From Alitta virens (lineage: Eukaryota > Annelida > Polychaeta > Phyllodocida > Nereididae), in contig OW028575.1 of assembly GCA_932294295.1 (NCBI GenBank), positions 37,760,253-37,824,252 of the forward strand: a stretch of 64,000 bases of DNA, in the 5' to 3' direction. Shown in pieces: positions 31,100-39,570 of this stretch. Numbering within the stretch: the stretch's first letter is position 1; each line of letters opens with the position of its first letter. A program made the position numbers and the translations under genes. The notes beneath the pieces were generated by a model that saw only the letters and a list, made by a program, of their open reading frames with translations, was not told the origin of the DNA and did not search any database.

Positions 31100-31762
31100 A
31101 TGGATGTGTGTGTAATATGTTTGGTAGATGGTGGTAAGCAATTGTTCTGCTGTAATGCCATAATTCACCACTCATGTTGTTCAGCATACATTAATAATTT
31201 CGATTTCGTCATTTATGGTGCTTTGAAATGTCCACACTGTCGTAAAGAGTGGCTTTTTGAAGAATTAAGCAAATTTTTACATGAGAATTTGGAGGAGAAT
31301 CCAATGCTGGAAGCGCAGGAGAATCCAATGCTGGAAGCGGAGGAGAATCCAATGCTGGAAGCGGAGGAGAATCCAATGCTGGAAGCGGAGGAGAATTCGG
31401 AGGAGAATTCGGAGGAGAATTCGGAGGAGAATTCGGAGGAGAATCCGGAGGAGAATTCAATGCTGGAAGCTGAGGAGAATTCGGAGATAGGAATTGAGAG
31501 GGAAATGGTGGTATTAGAGGTGGATCAGCTGGAAGCTGGGGAGGGTGGAGATCCTCAGGTAAGTGTTGGATCACCACAGGATATTTTTGAAACGGAAGAC
31601 TTTCAGGTAGGACCTTCAATTTATTATGACTCATCAATTGATGAGATGGTGGTGGATTACAGCAGAGTCTCATTTCAAACCATCTCTGATGCAATGGTTA
31701 GAATTGTTAATGGTAGATTGGAGAGTGTTGAGTGGGAAGCTGATGAATTTTCGAGATTTTAA
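31100..31762 (+). CDS. RING-type zinc-finger protein with acidic repeat
   Basis: 220 residues. Residues 4-47 form a cross-brace zinc finger: C4-x2-C7, C17/C18, H23/H24, C26/C27 and C44-P-H-C47. This fits a RING or RING-variant E3 ubiquitin ligase fold. Residues about 66-130 are a repeat: four 8-residue EENPMLEA units (24-bp DNA repeat) followed by five EENS/EENP units (12-bp repeat), strongly acidic. The C-terminal part (IYYDSSIDEMVVDYSRVSF ...) is unrecognised. A ubiquitin-ligase role against host factors would fit an accessory gene of a virus-like element, but is inferred. The repeat may vary between copies. Confidence 0.72.
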   Translation: MDVCVICLVDGGKQLFCCNAIIHHSCCSAYINNFDFVIYGALKCPHCRKEWLFEELSKFLHENLEENPMLEAQENPMLEAEENPMLEAEENPMLEAEENSEENSEENSEENSEENPEENSMLEAEENSEIGIEREMVVLEVDQLEAGEGGDPQVSVGSPQDIFETEDFQVGPSIYYDSSIDEMVVDYSRVSFQTISDAMVRIVNGRLESVEWEADEFSRF

Positions 31763-32160
31763 CTAGTTTTGGGGTATTAGTTCCAACTATTTATTACTTT
31801 TTAAAAAGTGATAAACAGTTGTATCCAACACTGACCACGTGGAGGTTCCCCAAAGTACAGTGTCACTAGTCCTAAATATTATTTTTTGGTGTTATGATGT
31901 TTACAGATTTCTCAATCCTGCCAGTGACATCATAACTTTTTTTTATTTTATTTTTTTTGGTGTTATGATGTTTACAGATTTCTCAATCCTGCCAGTGACA
32001 TCATAACTTTTTTATTTTATTTTTTTGGTGTCATGATGTTTACAGATTTCTCAATCCTGCCAGTGACATCATAACTTTTGAAAATTGAAATTTTTTTTTG
32101 CGGTTTTATTTTTTCAGTGCGTTATTTTGACTTATGGGTAACTTAATACCGCGACAGAGG
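31763..32160. repeat. Three tandem stem-loops between convergent genes
   Basis: Three ~70-bp units, each carrying GTTATGATGT ... ACATCATAAC arms. Left/right arms: 31891-31900/31927-31936, 31962-31971/31998-32007, and 32030-32039/32066-32075 (left arm GTCATGATGT). Each pair encloses the same 26-nt loop (tacagatttctcaatcctgc within it). T-rich spacers separate them. They lie between the 3' ends of the RING gene (+) and the protease gene (-), so both transcripts could read into them. Confidence 0.9.
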
Positions 32161-32595
32161 TCAGATAACGCTCTCATACATTAGAGAATATATAAAACTA
32201 TCAAGATTCACATTTTTCAACAAACGAACGATAGAAGAAAATTCTATTCCCTGACTACGCAAAATAGTATAGAATATACAAAATTTACCGCAGTCATCGG
32301 ATTTAAGGTTTTGAAGAGCGATATCATTGTATACGTACCTACCGCACTTTTTAATTAAAAACTTGTGCCAATAAGAATGATAGTTTTCCGGGTTTTCACC
32401 CAAAGAATCAAAAAATTCGCAAGTATGATTATTCACAAATACAGCAACCCAATGAGTGCCTGCACTATTGGCTTCATCGGTATTCAATATAGCTATAGTG
32501 TTATCTTTGATTAAATGAATATGGTTAGCAGGGTAAACCCCACCAAACTCTGGATAGTGTCTACGTAAAATGTTAGTTATTTCCGAAGTGTTCAT
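32161..32595 (-). CDS. PRO: Adenain-like cysteine protease
   Basis: 144 residues. Catalytic layout of the adenain/ULP1 class: His48 in GTHWVAVF, Asp63 in FFDSLGEN, Gln95 (ALQNLKSDD) and Cys102 in DDCGKFC. Length and spacing fit Polinton maturation proteases, which cleave capsid proteins during virion assembly. Its ATG (32595) overlaps the MCP stop as ATGA. Last gene of the capsid cluster. Confidence 0.92.
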   Translation of the reverse strand: MNTSEITNILRRHYPEFGGVYPANHIHLIKDNTIAILNTDEANSAGTHWVAVFVNNHTCEFFDSLGENPENYHSYWHKFLIKKCGRYVYNDIALQNLKSDDCGKFCIFYTILRSQGIEFSSIVRLLKNVNLDSFIYSLMYESVI

Positions 32596-33911
32596 TGTGT
32601 AGTAATGTTTCGTGCAGCATCGATACTCAACAAACCTTTAAATTTCCCATACAGAAAGACTACTATTGAGTCTTCCAGAGCTTTTGAAAATCTAAGTTCG
32701 AGTTTGGTTGTTCCTGTGTGCGAAATTGGAAGCAACTCTTCAAAATTTTCTCTATTCCCTAGATCGAAGCAGAATATTGTGTATCCTCTATGGAAATCTT
32801 CGAAAGAAATGATAGAGTCTGGGTTCAGTCTGTGAAGTCTCTGCCAAGCCTCTAAATAATGAGATTGGTAAGCTGTATCACCGAATTTAACTTGAAGTGG
32901 TTTAGCTGGGAGAGAAATGTTGTTTAAATACAATCCTATCTCACTGATGTTAAAGTGACTAAAAAAATATGGATTGTGTTGGAATGAACCGCTGACAGCT
33001 GCAGATTTAGCCATACAAACGATTAATTGTTCTGGGCATTCGGTTCCGAATAAATCATTAATCGTAGCCACTTGACTACCTTTAGCTATAGTGTGAGTTC
33101 GCATTTTTGAATTGATATAAGGATATTGAGCTGATTTAAGTTTTAGGGCATCACTGATAGCAACACCAACTGCTGGGTCTAAGGTAACATGACATAACAC
33201 TAGCTTAGCATCCAATATTTTAATATTAAATTTTTGTGTTAATTCGGAAGAGAGCAAGGAAAATTCGGGTGTAGAAGGCCAAAATTTCAATCCAATGTTG
33301 GTGTTGTGTAATAATAACCTTTTCTGTTTCATGAAATCCACTCCAATAGATCCAGTCATAACAAACTCTTGCCCCTGGTTAACAAACTTTGTTCTTTTTT
33401 TCAATGCAGGGTTCCCATCCGTAACGGCATTATCAGTTCCTGCTACTGCCTTGAAATTACTACAAGTATTTATCGCAGTACTTAGATCTTTGGTGAATAA
33501 TATTCCCAGTTGTTCGTCTACTTTACTCGTTAAAAGAGTATCCAGCATATATTTATAAGGATAGCAGTAAGTAGGGATATCATTAGATATCGATTGATGT
33601 TGTAAACTGAGGTCAACTTTCTGAAACATTGATGCGATTAAACAATTTGTAGATGCTACATCACCGGTAGCATCATATTTCTCCAATGATTCAACAAATT
33701 TGATAGGATCATTCTCCCCTATAACAATTTTACACCTAAGTTGAATGTGTGAACGGGAAAAGTCGATAAAATTTTGTGAAGTTACACTAAATTCCACACA
33801 TCCGCTGGATAGTTGTGAGATTGGAAGATGTTCTATCATTTGAGATTGCGATATTGCTTTGTTGGTAGGTTGTACGCAAAAAAGGTTGAGAGAATCATCG
33901 TGAGCTTGCAT
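32592..33911 (-). CDS. MCP: Major capsid protein (double jelly-roll)
   Basis: 439 residues, ATG at 33911, one base after the core-protein stop. The N-terminal pattern SSGCVEFSVTSQNFIDFSRSHIQLRCKI matches the first strands of Polinton/adintovirus major capsid proteins. Size and position upstream of the protease agree. Conserved-looking patches include LPAKPLQVKFG and YTIFCFDLG near the C-terminus. Known from the family: such proteins form pseudo-hexagonal trimers of an icosahedral capsid. Homology at sequence level is weak and needs profile confirmation, but gene order makes it convincing. Confidence 0.88.
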   Translation of the reverse strand: MQAHDDSLNLFCVQPTNKAISQSQMIEHLPISQLSSGCVEFSVTSQNFIDFSRSHIQLRCKIVIGENDPIKFVESLEKYDATGDVASTNCLIASMFQKVDLSLQHQSISNDIPTYCYPYKYMLDTLLTSKVDEQLGILFTKDLSTAINTCSNFKAVAGTDNAVTDGNPALKKRTKFVNQGQEFVMTGSIGVDFMKQKRLLLHNTNIGLKFWPSTPEFSLLSSELTQKFNIKILDAKLVLCHVTLDPAVGVAISDALKLKSAQYPYINSKMRTHTIAKGSQVATINDLFGTECPEQLIVCMAKSAAVSGSFQHNPYFFSHFNISEIGLYLNNISLPAKPLQVKFGDTAYQSHYLEAWQRLHRLNPDSIISFEDFHRGYTIFCFDLGNRENFEELLPISHTGTTKLELRFSKALEDSIVVFLYGKFKGLLSIDAARNITTQ

Positions 33912-33912
33912 T

Positions 33913-34206
33913 TTATCGTCTCCTTCTTACAACCTTTTTCTTAGTCTGTCTAGTTTTAGTGTTCTTGCTCCGGTGTTTAGATCTAGACTGAGGCGATTTT
34001 TTCTTTTTACTCGATTTTATAGCTTTGTTAATGATAGAGCGTGACATGTTATCTTTCTGTGCGGCTGCAGTTACAACTTGCAAACCTTTGCCCGATTGAG
34101 TAGTTGAATCGTTTACCACAAATATTTTTTGATTTGGTAAAATTTTTCCATCAATCATTGCAGCGTAATGCTTTTTCCAACTATCATAATCATTAATAAC
34201 TGACAT
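33913..34206 (-). CDS. Small basic core-like protein
   Basis: 97 residues. The C-terminal third is almost all Lys/Arg (SSKKKKSPQSRSKHRSKN and KKKVVRRRR), like DNA-condensing core proteins of adenoviruses. A GKGLQVV sequence in the middle could be a maturation cleavage point but is only suggestive. Starts inside the end of the minor capsid gene (14-bp overlap) and stops one base before the MCP start. Likely packages DNA in the virion. Confidence 0.7.
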   Translation of the reverse strand: MSVINDYDSWKKHYAAMIDGKILPNQKIFVVNDSTTQSGKGLQVVTAAAQKDNMSRSIINKAIKSSKKKKSPQSRSKHRSKNTKTRQTKKKVVRRRR

Positions 34207-34636
34207 TGTGAAAACGAAGTGTTACGTTCAGTTCCGAAAGTGATAGTGGTGGTGATGTGGTTTCTCTGGGTTTTATATATATTCTGAAGCGATTGAGTTG
34301 TCCTTGAATAGTTTTCAATTTAATCGGGCGTACGAATTCTGTGTGAGAAACCTTCAACCCTGGTAATTGAAAAACTCGCAAGACTGGTGACAATTTTCCG
34401 TATAGAAAAGATTCCTGACACACATCGCTAAAAATATATATCTCTTCTTTGGTTCTTTCGTTAATTCTACATCTAATGTCTAGCAATTCCACATAAGATT
34501 CCGCGCAGAGGTTGATATTTCTATCTAGTTGCACTATAAAATCATTAGGATTATTGTCAGTGAAAATATTTTTACTATCTGTACTAGAAGCATACACCAC
34601 AAACGATGTCATGATTAAGAATGTTCTTTTTCTCAT
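34193..34636 (-). CDS. mCP: Probable minor capsid (penton) protein
   Basis: 147 residues from ATG 34636, or 139 from ATG 34612 (MTSFVVYASS). The pattern SSTDSKNIFTDNNPNDFIVQ, then LCAESYVELLDIRCR, then beta-rich segments ending NVTLRFHNVSY fits the single jelly-roll penton protein of Polintons: an N-terminal N-x-P-x-DF-x-V-x-L motif, then ...VELLDI. It would fill the five-fold vertices. First gene of the capsid cluster. Confidence 0.78.
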   Translation of the reverse strand: MRKRTFLIMTSFVVYASSTDSKNIFTDNNPNDFIVQLDRNINLCAESYVELLDIRCRINERTKEEIYIFSDVCQESFLYGKLSPVLRVFQLPGLKVSHTEFVRPIKLKTIQGQLNRFRIYIKPRETTSPPLSLSELNVTLRFHNVSY

Positions 34637-35041
34637 TCACCGCTGTGTAATATACTACCGGGTACTTGTACGCAAGAGTGCACCCAAGATGCACCCAAGT
34701 GTGCACCCAACAGTGCACGCAAGAACGCACATAACAGTAAGCCCTACCCTGGGTTTGGAACCCTGGGTTTGGAACCCCAGGGTTGCAGCCCTGGGTTGGA
34801 ACCCCAGGGTTGGAGACCTGGATGTACCAGTTCTTAGTCTAGGTCACAAAACTAGGTCACAAAACTAAGTCACAAAACTAGGTAATAAAACTAGGTCACA
34901 AAACTAGGACACAGGTCACAAAACTAGGTCACAAGACTAGGCCACAAGACTAGGTCACAGGTCACAAGACTAGGCCCCAGGCCACAAGACTAGGTCACAA
35001 GACTAGGACACAAGCCTAGGTCACAAGACTAGGTCACAAGA
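34637..35041. promoter_or_regulatory. Repeat-filled control region upstream of the capsid cluster
   Basis: Three different arrays. First, gtgcacccaag-type words at about 34678-34729. Second, complementary ccctgggtttggaacc / ccccagggttgc blocks (34748-34815) able to form hairpins. Third, an irregular array of about 15 ctaggtcacaa(a/g)a units (34838-35049) reaching into the integrase stop region. It contains the presumed promoter of the minus-strand capsid cluster. Confidence 0.6.
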
Positions 35042-36154
35042 CTAGGTCACTAGTGTTGCTTTTTGGAGATGTTCTATTTCACTTTTTTTCATCCATGTCG
35101 AGTGTTTCTTAGGCCAACCTAACCATTTAACCAACACTTTATCTCGTTTCCTTTTAAGTATTTTTTCTATGAGGTAAGTCTGATTATCATCAACTACCAC
35201 TTTCTGCAGCTCGTTTTCTTGGAAATGCCCGTTTAAGACTTCGTTTTTCAAGTCTTTTACTACATAGATTGGTTTGATATCTCTCATAATTCTATCAGCA
35301 ATGATGAAATGTTCTCTTGTCCACGATTCGTCAAATGCTCTCATGAATGGGTGTCTGACTACACTTATCCTAACCGTATCGTGTATATTAAAACGAAAAT
35401 CGGTTTGTATCTTATCAGGTTGCTCCGTTTCATATAACTGCTTCCATATTTTGTATTCATCCGATACTGTAACGGAAGCAGGAGTCTGTTTAATACTGCT
35501 ATGATAAGAGTGATTGTAGGAATTTGTTGCTTTCTGCAACTGATCAACCCATTTGTGTGTATTTTGAGCAAGCATATAGGTAAACAATAACTTTTTTAAA
35601 GTCTTGAAAAATCTCTCAACTATGTTGGCTTTTGTTTCTGTATTATTAGTAAAAAAATGATTTATTCTCAGTTTCTTGAATAAATTCTGTGTCGCACGGG
35701 ATCTGAACTCGGGACCTCTATCAGAACGACAGTTGGTTATAGTCCCTAATTTTAACAACAAGCTTTTTAAAGCTGGAACAAATTCTTGCGATTTCAAACT
35801 TTTCAAAGCTACTGTATGAGCAACTTTACTGAAGCAATCAATCCCAGCTAAGATGTAGATATATCCGGAATTATCTTTATCGTACTGCGGTATATGAGCT
35901 GTATCCAAGTCTATTTGATAACCAATATATGGAGTTACAACTCGATTTCTAACAATGTTAGTATTCACTTGTCTAAGTAATGTGTAATACTCTCGACTTT
36001 GTAGAAATTCTTTGATTTGTTTTCTGGTTAAGATATGTTTATTATCTTTTTTTATAGCTCTGTAGAATTTATCAACGCTACTATAGGCTCCAGGAAAGTT
36101 AAAATCTTGAAATTTTTCCAGAAGATAGTTTCTCACATCTTGTGCCAAATCCAT
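35042..36154 (-). CDS. INT: Retroviral-type integrase with C-terminal chromodomain
   Basis: 370 residues. The DDE catalytic core has Asp82 (YQIDLDTAHIP), Asp145 (CRSDRGPEF) and Glu180 (ANIVERFFKTLK), with rve-fold hallmarks between. A chromodomain occupies about residues 325-362 (YLIEKILKRK ... VKWLGWPKKHSTW) and may steer insertion to marked chromatin. It cuts and joins the terminal repeats, making the 6-bp duplication seen here. The first 22 bp overlap the end of the upstream 208-residue gene. Intact. Confidence 0.96.
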   Translation of the reverse strand: MDLAQDVRNYLLEKFQDFNFPGAYSSVDKFYRAIKKDNKHILTRKQIKEFLQSREYYTLLRQVNTNIVRNRVVTPYIGYQIDLDTAHIPQYDKDNSGYIYILAGIDCFSKVAHTVALKSLKSQEFVPALKSLLLKLGTITNCRSDRGPEFRSRATQNLFKKLRINHFFTNNTETKANIVERFFKTLKKLLFTYMLAQNTHKWVDQLQKATNSYNHSYHSSIKQTPASVTVSDEYKIWKQLYETEQPDKIQTDFRFNIHDTVRISVVRHPFMRAFDESWTREHFIIADRIMRDIKPIYVVKDLKNEVLNGHFQENELQKVVVDDNQTYLIEKILKRKRDKVLVKWLGWPKKHSTWMKKSEIEHLQKATLVT

Positions 36155-36759
36155 CTCTCTTTTTTTTCAGTAATAGGAACACCGGGTGGTGGTTTTCTCT
36201 GTGAACTTTGTTTCCGAATTATCCCTGAGCCATTCTGAACTAGAGTTTGAGGTATATTGCTATCTCGCAGTGCTACTCTAAACTGATGTAAACCTTCTGG
36301 TTGTACATTTTTATAACGGTAAAGCATGCATTTTATCAAATCAATGATGTGACTGTTTGGTATAAGATTTTGATTAATTATTACCTCACCCTTTTTATTC
36401 CAAGTTATATTTTCGTCATTATCCTCAATATGTTGTAGTATAGCTCGAGCTTTATATTTGATATTCTGAGGGATTGATGACAGAATACTATCAGAACTTA
36501 GTTTAGGAGTTGCTGCAGCTGCTGCTGCAGGTACTGCAGGTACTGCAGCTGCAGGTACTGTGGGTACTGCGGGTACTGCGGGTACTGCGGGTACTGCAGG
36601 TACTGCAGGTACTGCAGTTGATACTGCGGGTACTGCAGTTGTTGTTGTAGCAGCTGCAGTTGCTACTGCGGGTACTGCAGGTGCTGCAGGTACCGCAGGT
36701 GCTGCAGCTGCTGCTGTTGCACTACTGTTGGTGAATGGAATTAAAACGTATTTCTTCAT
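36133..36759 (-). CDS. Conserved-type protein with Ala-Val-Pro repeat
   Basis: 208 residues. Residues about 15-85 are low complexity (AVPAVPA from a 9-bp DNA repeat). The rest looks like a folded domain: SILSSIPQNIKYKARAILQH, ITWNKKGEVIINQNLIPNSH, DLIKCMLYRYKNVQPEGLHQ, IPQTLVQNGSGI. I recall this domain pattern beside integrase in other invertebrate Polinton-type elements, function unknown. Starts within an ATGA overlap (36756-36759) with the gene before it and overlaps the integrase start. Confidence 0.72.
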   Translation of the reverse strand: MKKYVLIPFTNSSATAAAAAPAVPAAPAVPAVATAAATTTTAVPAVSTAVPAVPAVPAVPAVPAVPTVPAAAVPAVPAAAAAATPKLSSDSILSSIPQNIKYKARAILQHIEDNDENITWNKKGEVIINQNLIPNSHIIDLIKCMLYRYKNVQPEGLHQFRVALRDSNIPQTLVQNGSGIIRKQSSQRKPPPGVPITEKKERWIWHKM

Positions 36760-37091
36760 TTTAAGACTTTAATCAGGATCTTTTTAGCTGATAGCAAAAT
36801 GTTGTGAATCTTGGATGAATTATTTCTAATGATAGAATAATTCTTTTTATCGGAATTCTTTTTATTGGTTATTTTTGAAATTAACTTTTTATGTTTGGAA
36901 AGCAATTTTTGGGTTTGAGGTGATAATACTGAGGAGTTGAGTGTAATATTATATATGATGATTACTGTGTTAGCTACTTGTTCTTCATTAGCCGTTTCTA
37001 ATAGGGCTATGGCTTGATTTTTGCTACAAGAAAGAAGTAGATGAAAAAAATTTGTTTGAAAATTTTTTTTTTGAAAAAAAATTTTTTTCAT
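36756..37091 (-). CDS. Small helical protein of the integrase cluster
   Basis: 111 residues: FFHLLLSCSKNQAIALLETA, EEQVANTVIIIYNITLNSSV, LSKHKKLISKIT, and a basic C-terminus. The LL-x(n)-Q-x-x-x-LL pattern with a later KK-rich helix resembles small conserved proteins I associate with this gene neighbourhood in related elements. Role unknown. Its ATG overlaps the stop of the TM gene (ATGA, 37088-37091), and its own stop overlaps the next start (ATGA, 36756-36759). The N-terminus is Lys/Phe-rich because of poly(T) DNA. Confidence 0.65.
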   Translation of the reverse strand: MKKIFFQKKNFQTNFFHLLLSCSKNQAIALLETANEEQVANTVIIIYNITLNSSVLSPQTQKLLSKHKKLISKITNKKNSDKKNYSIIRNNSSKIHNILLSAKKILIKVLK

Positions 37092-37342
37092 GGTAAAATA
37101 TTTTCATTAATTTTGTGATTTTTAACCCCTTTCAAACGAGGGTTAGGCATGAGACAGCCCAGGCTGGAAGCTAGCAATGTAGACCAGAGAGTTTTATCAC
37201 CGTTTTCTATGGAAAGGTTGATTACAGAAGTAATAATGATGATATAAATTACGATAATCTGACTGATGAATCCGAACTGAGATTTCGGACATTTACGTGT
37301 GAAGCAATACAACTCTTCGTAATTAGATGTTCTCTCTTCCAT
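37088..37342 (-). CDS. Small transmembrane protein
   Basis: 84 residues with one strong membrane span (GFISQIIVIYIIIITSVINL) after a 22-residue polar start. A second hydrophobic patch, TLLASSLGCLMPNPRLKG, ends in a Pro-x-Pro motif. First gene of the minus-strand cluster TM, 111-aa, 208-aa, integrase. Function unknown; a virion membrane or pore protein is one idea. Confidence 0.68.
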   Translation of the reverse strand: MEERTSNYEELYCFTRKCPKSQFGFISQIIVIYIIIITSVINLSIENGDKTLWSTLLASSLGCLMPNPRLKGVKNHKINENILP

Positions 37343-37513
37343 TCCGACCCTGTAACTAATTTACTTTCCTATATTTCATTCATTTATATCATTTAGACGC
37401 GCACGAGCGGGCGAGCGCCCCGCTCGGGCGAATATAAAGCACCAAGCGATAGTTAATCGGAACGCTCCAGCCTGCTACTTCAGGGTATCGCTTCAGTGGG
37501 TGCACTAGGTATT
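37343..37513 (-). promoter_or_regulatory. Promoter-type gap with GC-rich hairpin
   Basis: A perfect 8-bp GC stem, CGAGCGGG (37404-37411) with CCCGCTCG (37419-37426), stands out from AT-rich surroundings. On the minus strand it is preceded by a TATA-like tttatatt (37429-37436), about 90 bp before the TM-protein ATG. Likely the control region of the integrase cluster. Confidence 0.5.
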
Positions 37514-38161
37514 TCAATCTTTTTTGTATATAATAGTATCTTCCATGGGGAATATTTTTGTTCTGAGTCGTAATTCATCAGGGCATTGCGCTGTTAAATC
37601 TATAATGAGATACCCGTACTGCTCATTTTTCATTATATCATTATAAGCTTGGATTAACAATCCAGGGATATGAGGGAAGATTTGACTATTAAGATATGAT
37701 AATTGTAATAAACTACGAGGAGAACGAAATACTTCCATGTATTTTGTGTTAAGATTTATTGTCACTTGCTTCTTTCCTTGAATGAAAGCATTCTGCAGTA
37801 TGTAGAAACATGTGCAATTCCTATGGTGACTTATTCTTGTAAATAACAATTCCATAACTGAGGAATTAGCTGCTTCATCCATGAGATCATCCACAATTAT
37901 CAAACTATGTTTTTCTGGATCAGTAAATGCTAACAATTCATCTTCAGTAGGTAATCCTTGCTGAAAACTAATGTTTTCTATGATTTCTTGTATTTGGTCA
38001 TAGGTATTTTGCCAGATGCCGTAGTAATATTTTATAATAGATGGTGGCTGTTCACCGAATAAATGCTCCTTATTTTGTAGTATTCGCTTAATAAAATTAG
38101 TCTTTCCCGATCCTGACTGACCAAATAAGATATGCGTGGATCCGGGTTCAAACCCCAACAT
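37514..38161 (-). CDS. ATP: Genome-packaging ATPase (FtsK/HerA type)
   Basis: 215 residues. Walker A GQSGSGKT at residues 14-21 and Walker B HSLIIVDDLMDEA near 86-98, followed by a conserved-looking SHHRNCTCFYILQNAF (sensor region), as in A32/FtsK-HerA packaging ATPases of Polintons. It would pump the element's DNA into capsids. Intact and stand-alone between two intergenic gaps. Confidence 0.94.
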   Translation of the reverse strand: MLGFEPGSTHILFGQSGSGKTNFIKRILQNKEHLFGEQPPSIIKYYYGIWQNTYDQIQEIIENISFQQGLPTEDELLAFTDPEKHSLIIVDDLMDEAANSSVMELLFTRISHHRNCTCFYILQNAFIQGKKQVTINLNTKYMEVFRSPRSLLQLSYLNSQIFPHIPGLLIQAYNDIMKNEQYGYLIIDLTAQCPDELRLRTKIFPMEDTIIYKKD

Positions 38162-38784
38162 GTTTACCGTATCACAACTCGTGAATAAATGTTAAGATAT
38201 TTCGTATATTAGCACTTTTATATCAACACAGAATATCCAGAATACGGAATTGTGCAGACCGGTGTGCAGAGCAGTGTGCAGAGCAGTGTGCAGCAGTGCG
38301 ATAAGCTACATTCTCAAATGCTTTCAACCGTACAAAAAAGCATTATTAGGACAAACCATGGCTGGTTGAACCCCTAACAACCACTAAACAGCTGATTTGG
38401 GGGAGCTGGTTATCAAAAGAGTTGAAGTATAACAGATTCCAACTCATTGATTACTATTCTCATTTAATCAGCATATTCTACAAACAACTAGTGGGATGAT
38501 GGTGATGAAAATTTTATTTGATCATGAATGGAATGATAGTGGTGGTGGTGGGTTTTGAATTGATTGTTGGGTTGGAACTGTCAGTTTGAAGCTTTTAGTC
38601 AACAAGTTACACAGTCTTGTAAAAGCAACAATAATGTGTAACCTGTTTTACAATGTCGCGACGTGAACGCAAGCTTGTGACATCATAATTTTGTACAGCC
38701 ATTTTGCTGATTTTTTTTAGAATTGGAGGGTTTTTAAAATTTTTTTTTTAACCCAGTAGGGTTATTTTATAAATGATGGGAGCA
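38162..38784. other. Gap between ATPase and PC4-like gene
   Basis: No frame supported. The stretch acacagaatatccagaatac (38226-38245) closely matches acacagaattatccagaata near 26503-26523. Repeated gtgtgcagagca words lie at 38262-38297. Confidence 0.45.
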
Positions 38785-39309
38785 CTAGAAACATTTCTGA
38801 CAGATTTTGTGATTTTTTGGATGTTCGAATTGACAAATCTCTGCGTTTTCATAACGCACGCAATCCAACAATTCGGTCCATTCCGGATCCAGATTGATGA
38901 ATTCCTGAAATTTTAATGAAACACCGGGTATACAGGGTAATGGTGTTGGATCGTCTTTTCTTTTGTAGAATTGACGAATTGTGAGACATTTGTAATCTGG
39001 CTTAATTTGGAGGAAAATCATATCACCCAAAGGGAGAAAGAATTCCTCTGTCATTTGCTCAGATTTACATTCAGCCACGGCACGACGTATTTCGTCAAAG
39101 AATTTGTTCATAACTTTGACTGAACCACATCCCAGTGTGATTGAGTATTTTCTCAAATCGCTTGCTTCTACATCGGGGCGATGAATTGTCATTCCTTCTG
39201 GAAATGATCGCACCCTAACGCTCCTCCTATGGCCTATGTCCAGGACATAGGTTGACCATTCACCAGGTTGGGTGGTCATAGCGTAATAGGAGGAGCTCGT
39301 CGTTGCCAT
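38785..39309 (-). CDS. PC4-like (p15) DNA-binding protein
   Basis: 174 residues from ATG 39309. An upstream in-frame ATG (39405) would add 32 residues, but the minus-strand TATA box (TATAAA, 39357-39352) about 43 bp before 39309 favours the shorter form. The pattern SVRVRSF ... LRKYSITLGCGSVKVMNKFF, then CLTIRQFYKR ... GVSLKFQEFINLDPEWTELL, fits the PC4/p15 ssDNA-binding fold (K-x-[VI]-x-IR-x-[FY] ... P-x-x-GVSL). PC4-like proteins are known in related elements and viruses. Possible roles are transcription control or ssDNA protection near the terminus during strand-displacement replication. Moderate similarity only. Confidence 0.65.
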   Translation of the reverse strand: MATTSSSYYAMTTQPGEWSTYVLDIGHRRSVRVRSFPEGMTIHRPDVEASDLRKYSITLGCGSVKVMNKFFDEIRRAVAECKSEQMTEEFFLPLGDMIFLQIKPDYKCLTIRQFYKRKDDPTPLPCIPGVSLKFQEFINLDPEWTELLDCVRYENAEICQFEHPKNHKICQKCF

Positions 39310-39351
39310 GGTTAGAAGCAGTTTGAGTGTTGAGAGTGGGGGTGATGGGGC

Positions 39352-39357
39352 TTTATA
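39352..39357 (-). promoter_or_regulatory. TATA box of the PC4-like gene
   Basis: TATAAA on the minus strand (CAATATAAAG), spaced to give a transcript start about 15 bases before ATG 39309. This decides the start choice. Confidence 0.55.
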
Positions 39358-39570
39358 TTGTAGGAGGCCAGCTGGAGGGTTACACTGGCTCCCCCTATTT
39401 TCCATTACCTCATAAGCTATTTTTAGAAAATGATCACCCTGTCTATTTTTAGATTAGGGGGTTCCCAAGTATTGCACCATAGACTACAGCCAGCTACAGC
39501 AGACTGCAATGGATTACAATGGATGGGGGGGGGGGGATCAAGAGGGGGTCTGATTCACTGCACCGTGACA

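Noticed and set aside
31209..31694. 161-residue proline-rich frame antisense to the RING gene
   Set aside because: Created by the reverse complement of the 24-bp and 12-bp repeats; the RING frame has a real domain.
39310..39405. 32-residue N-terminal extension of the PC4-like protein
   Set aside because: The TATA box at 39352-39357 lies inside it, so the transcript should begin downstream of ATG 39405.
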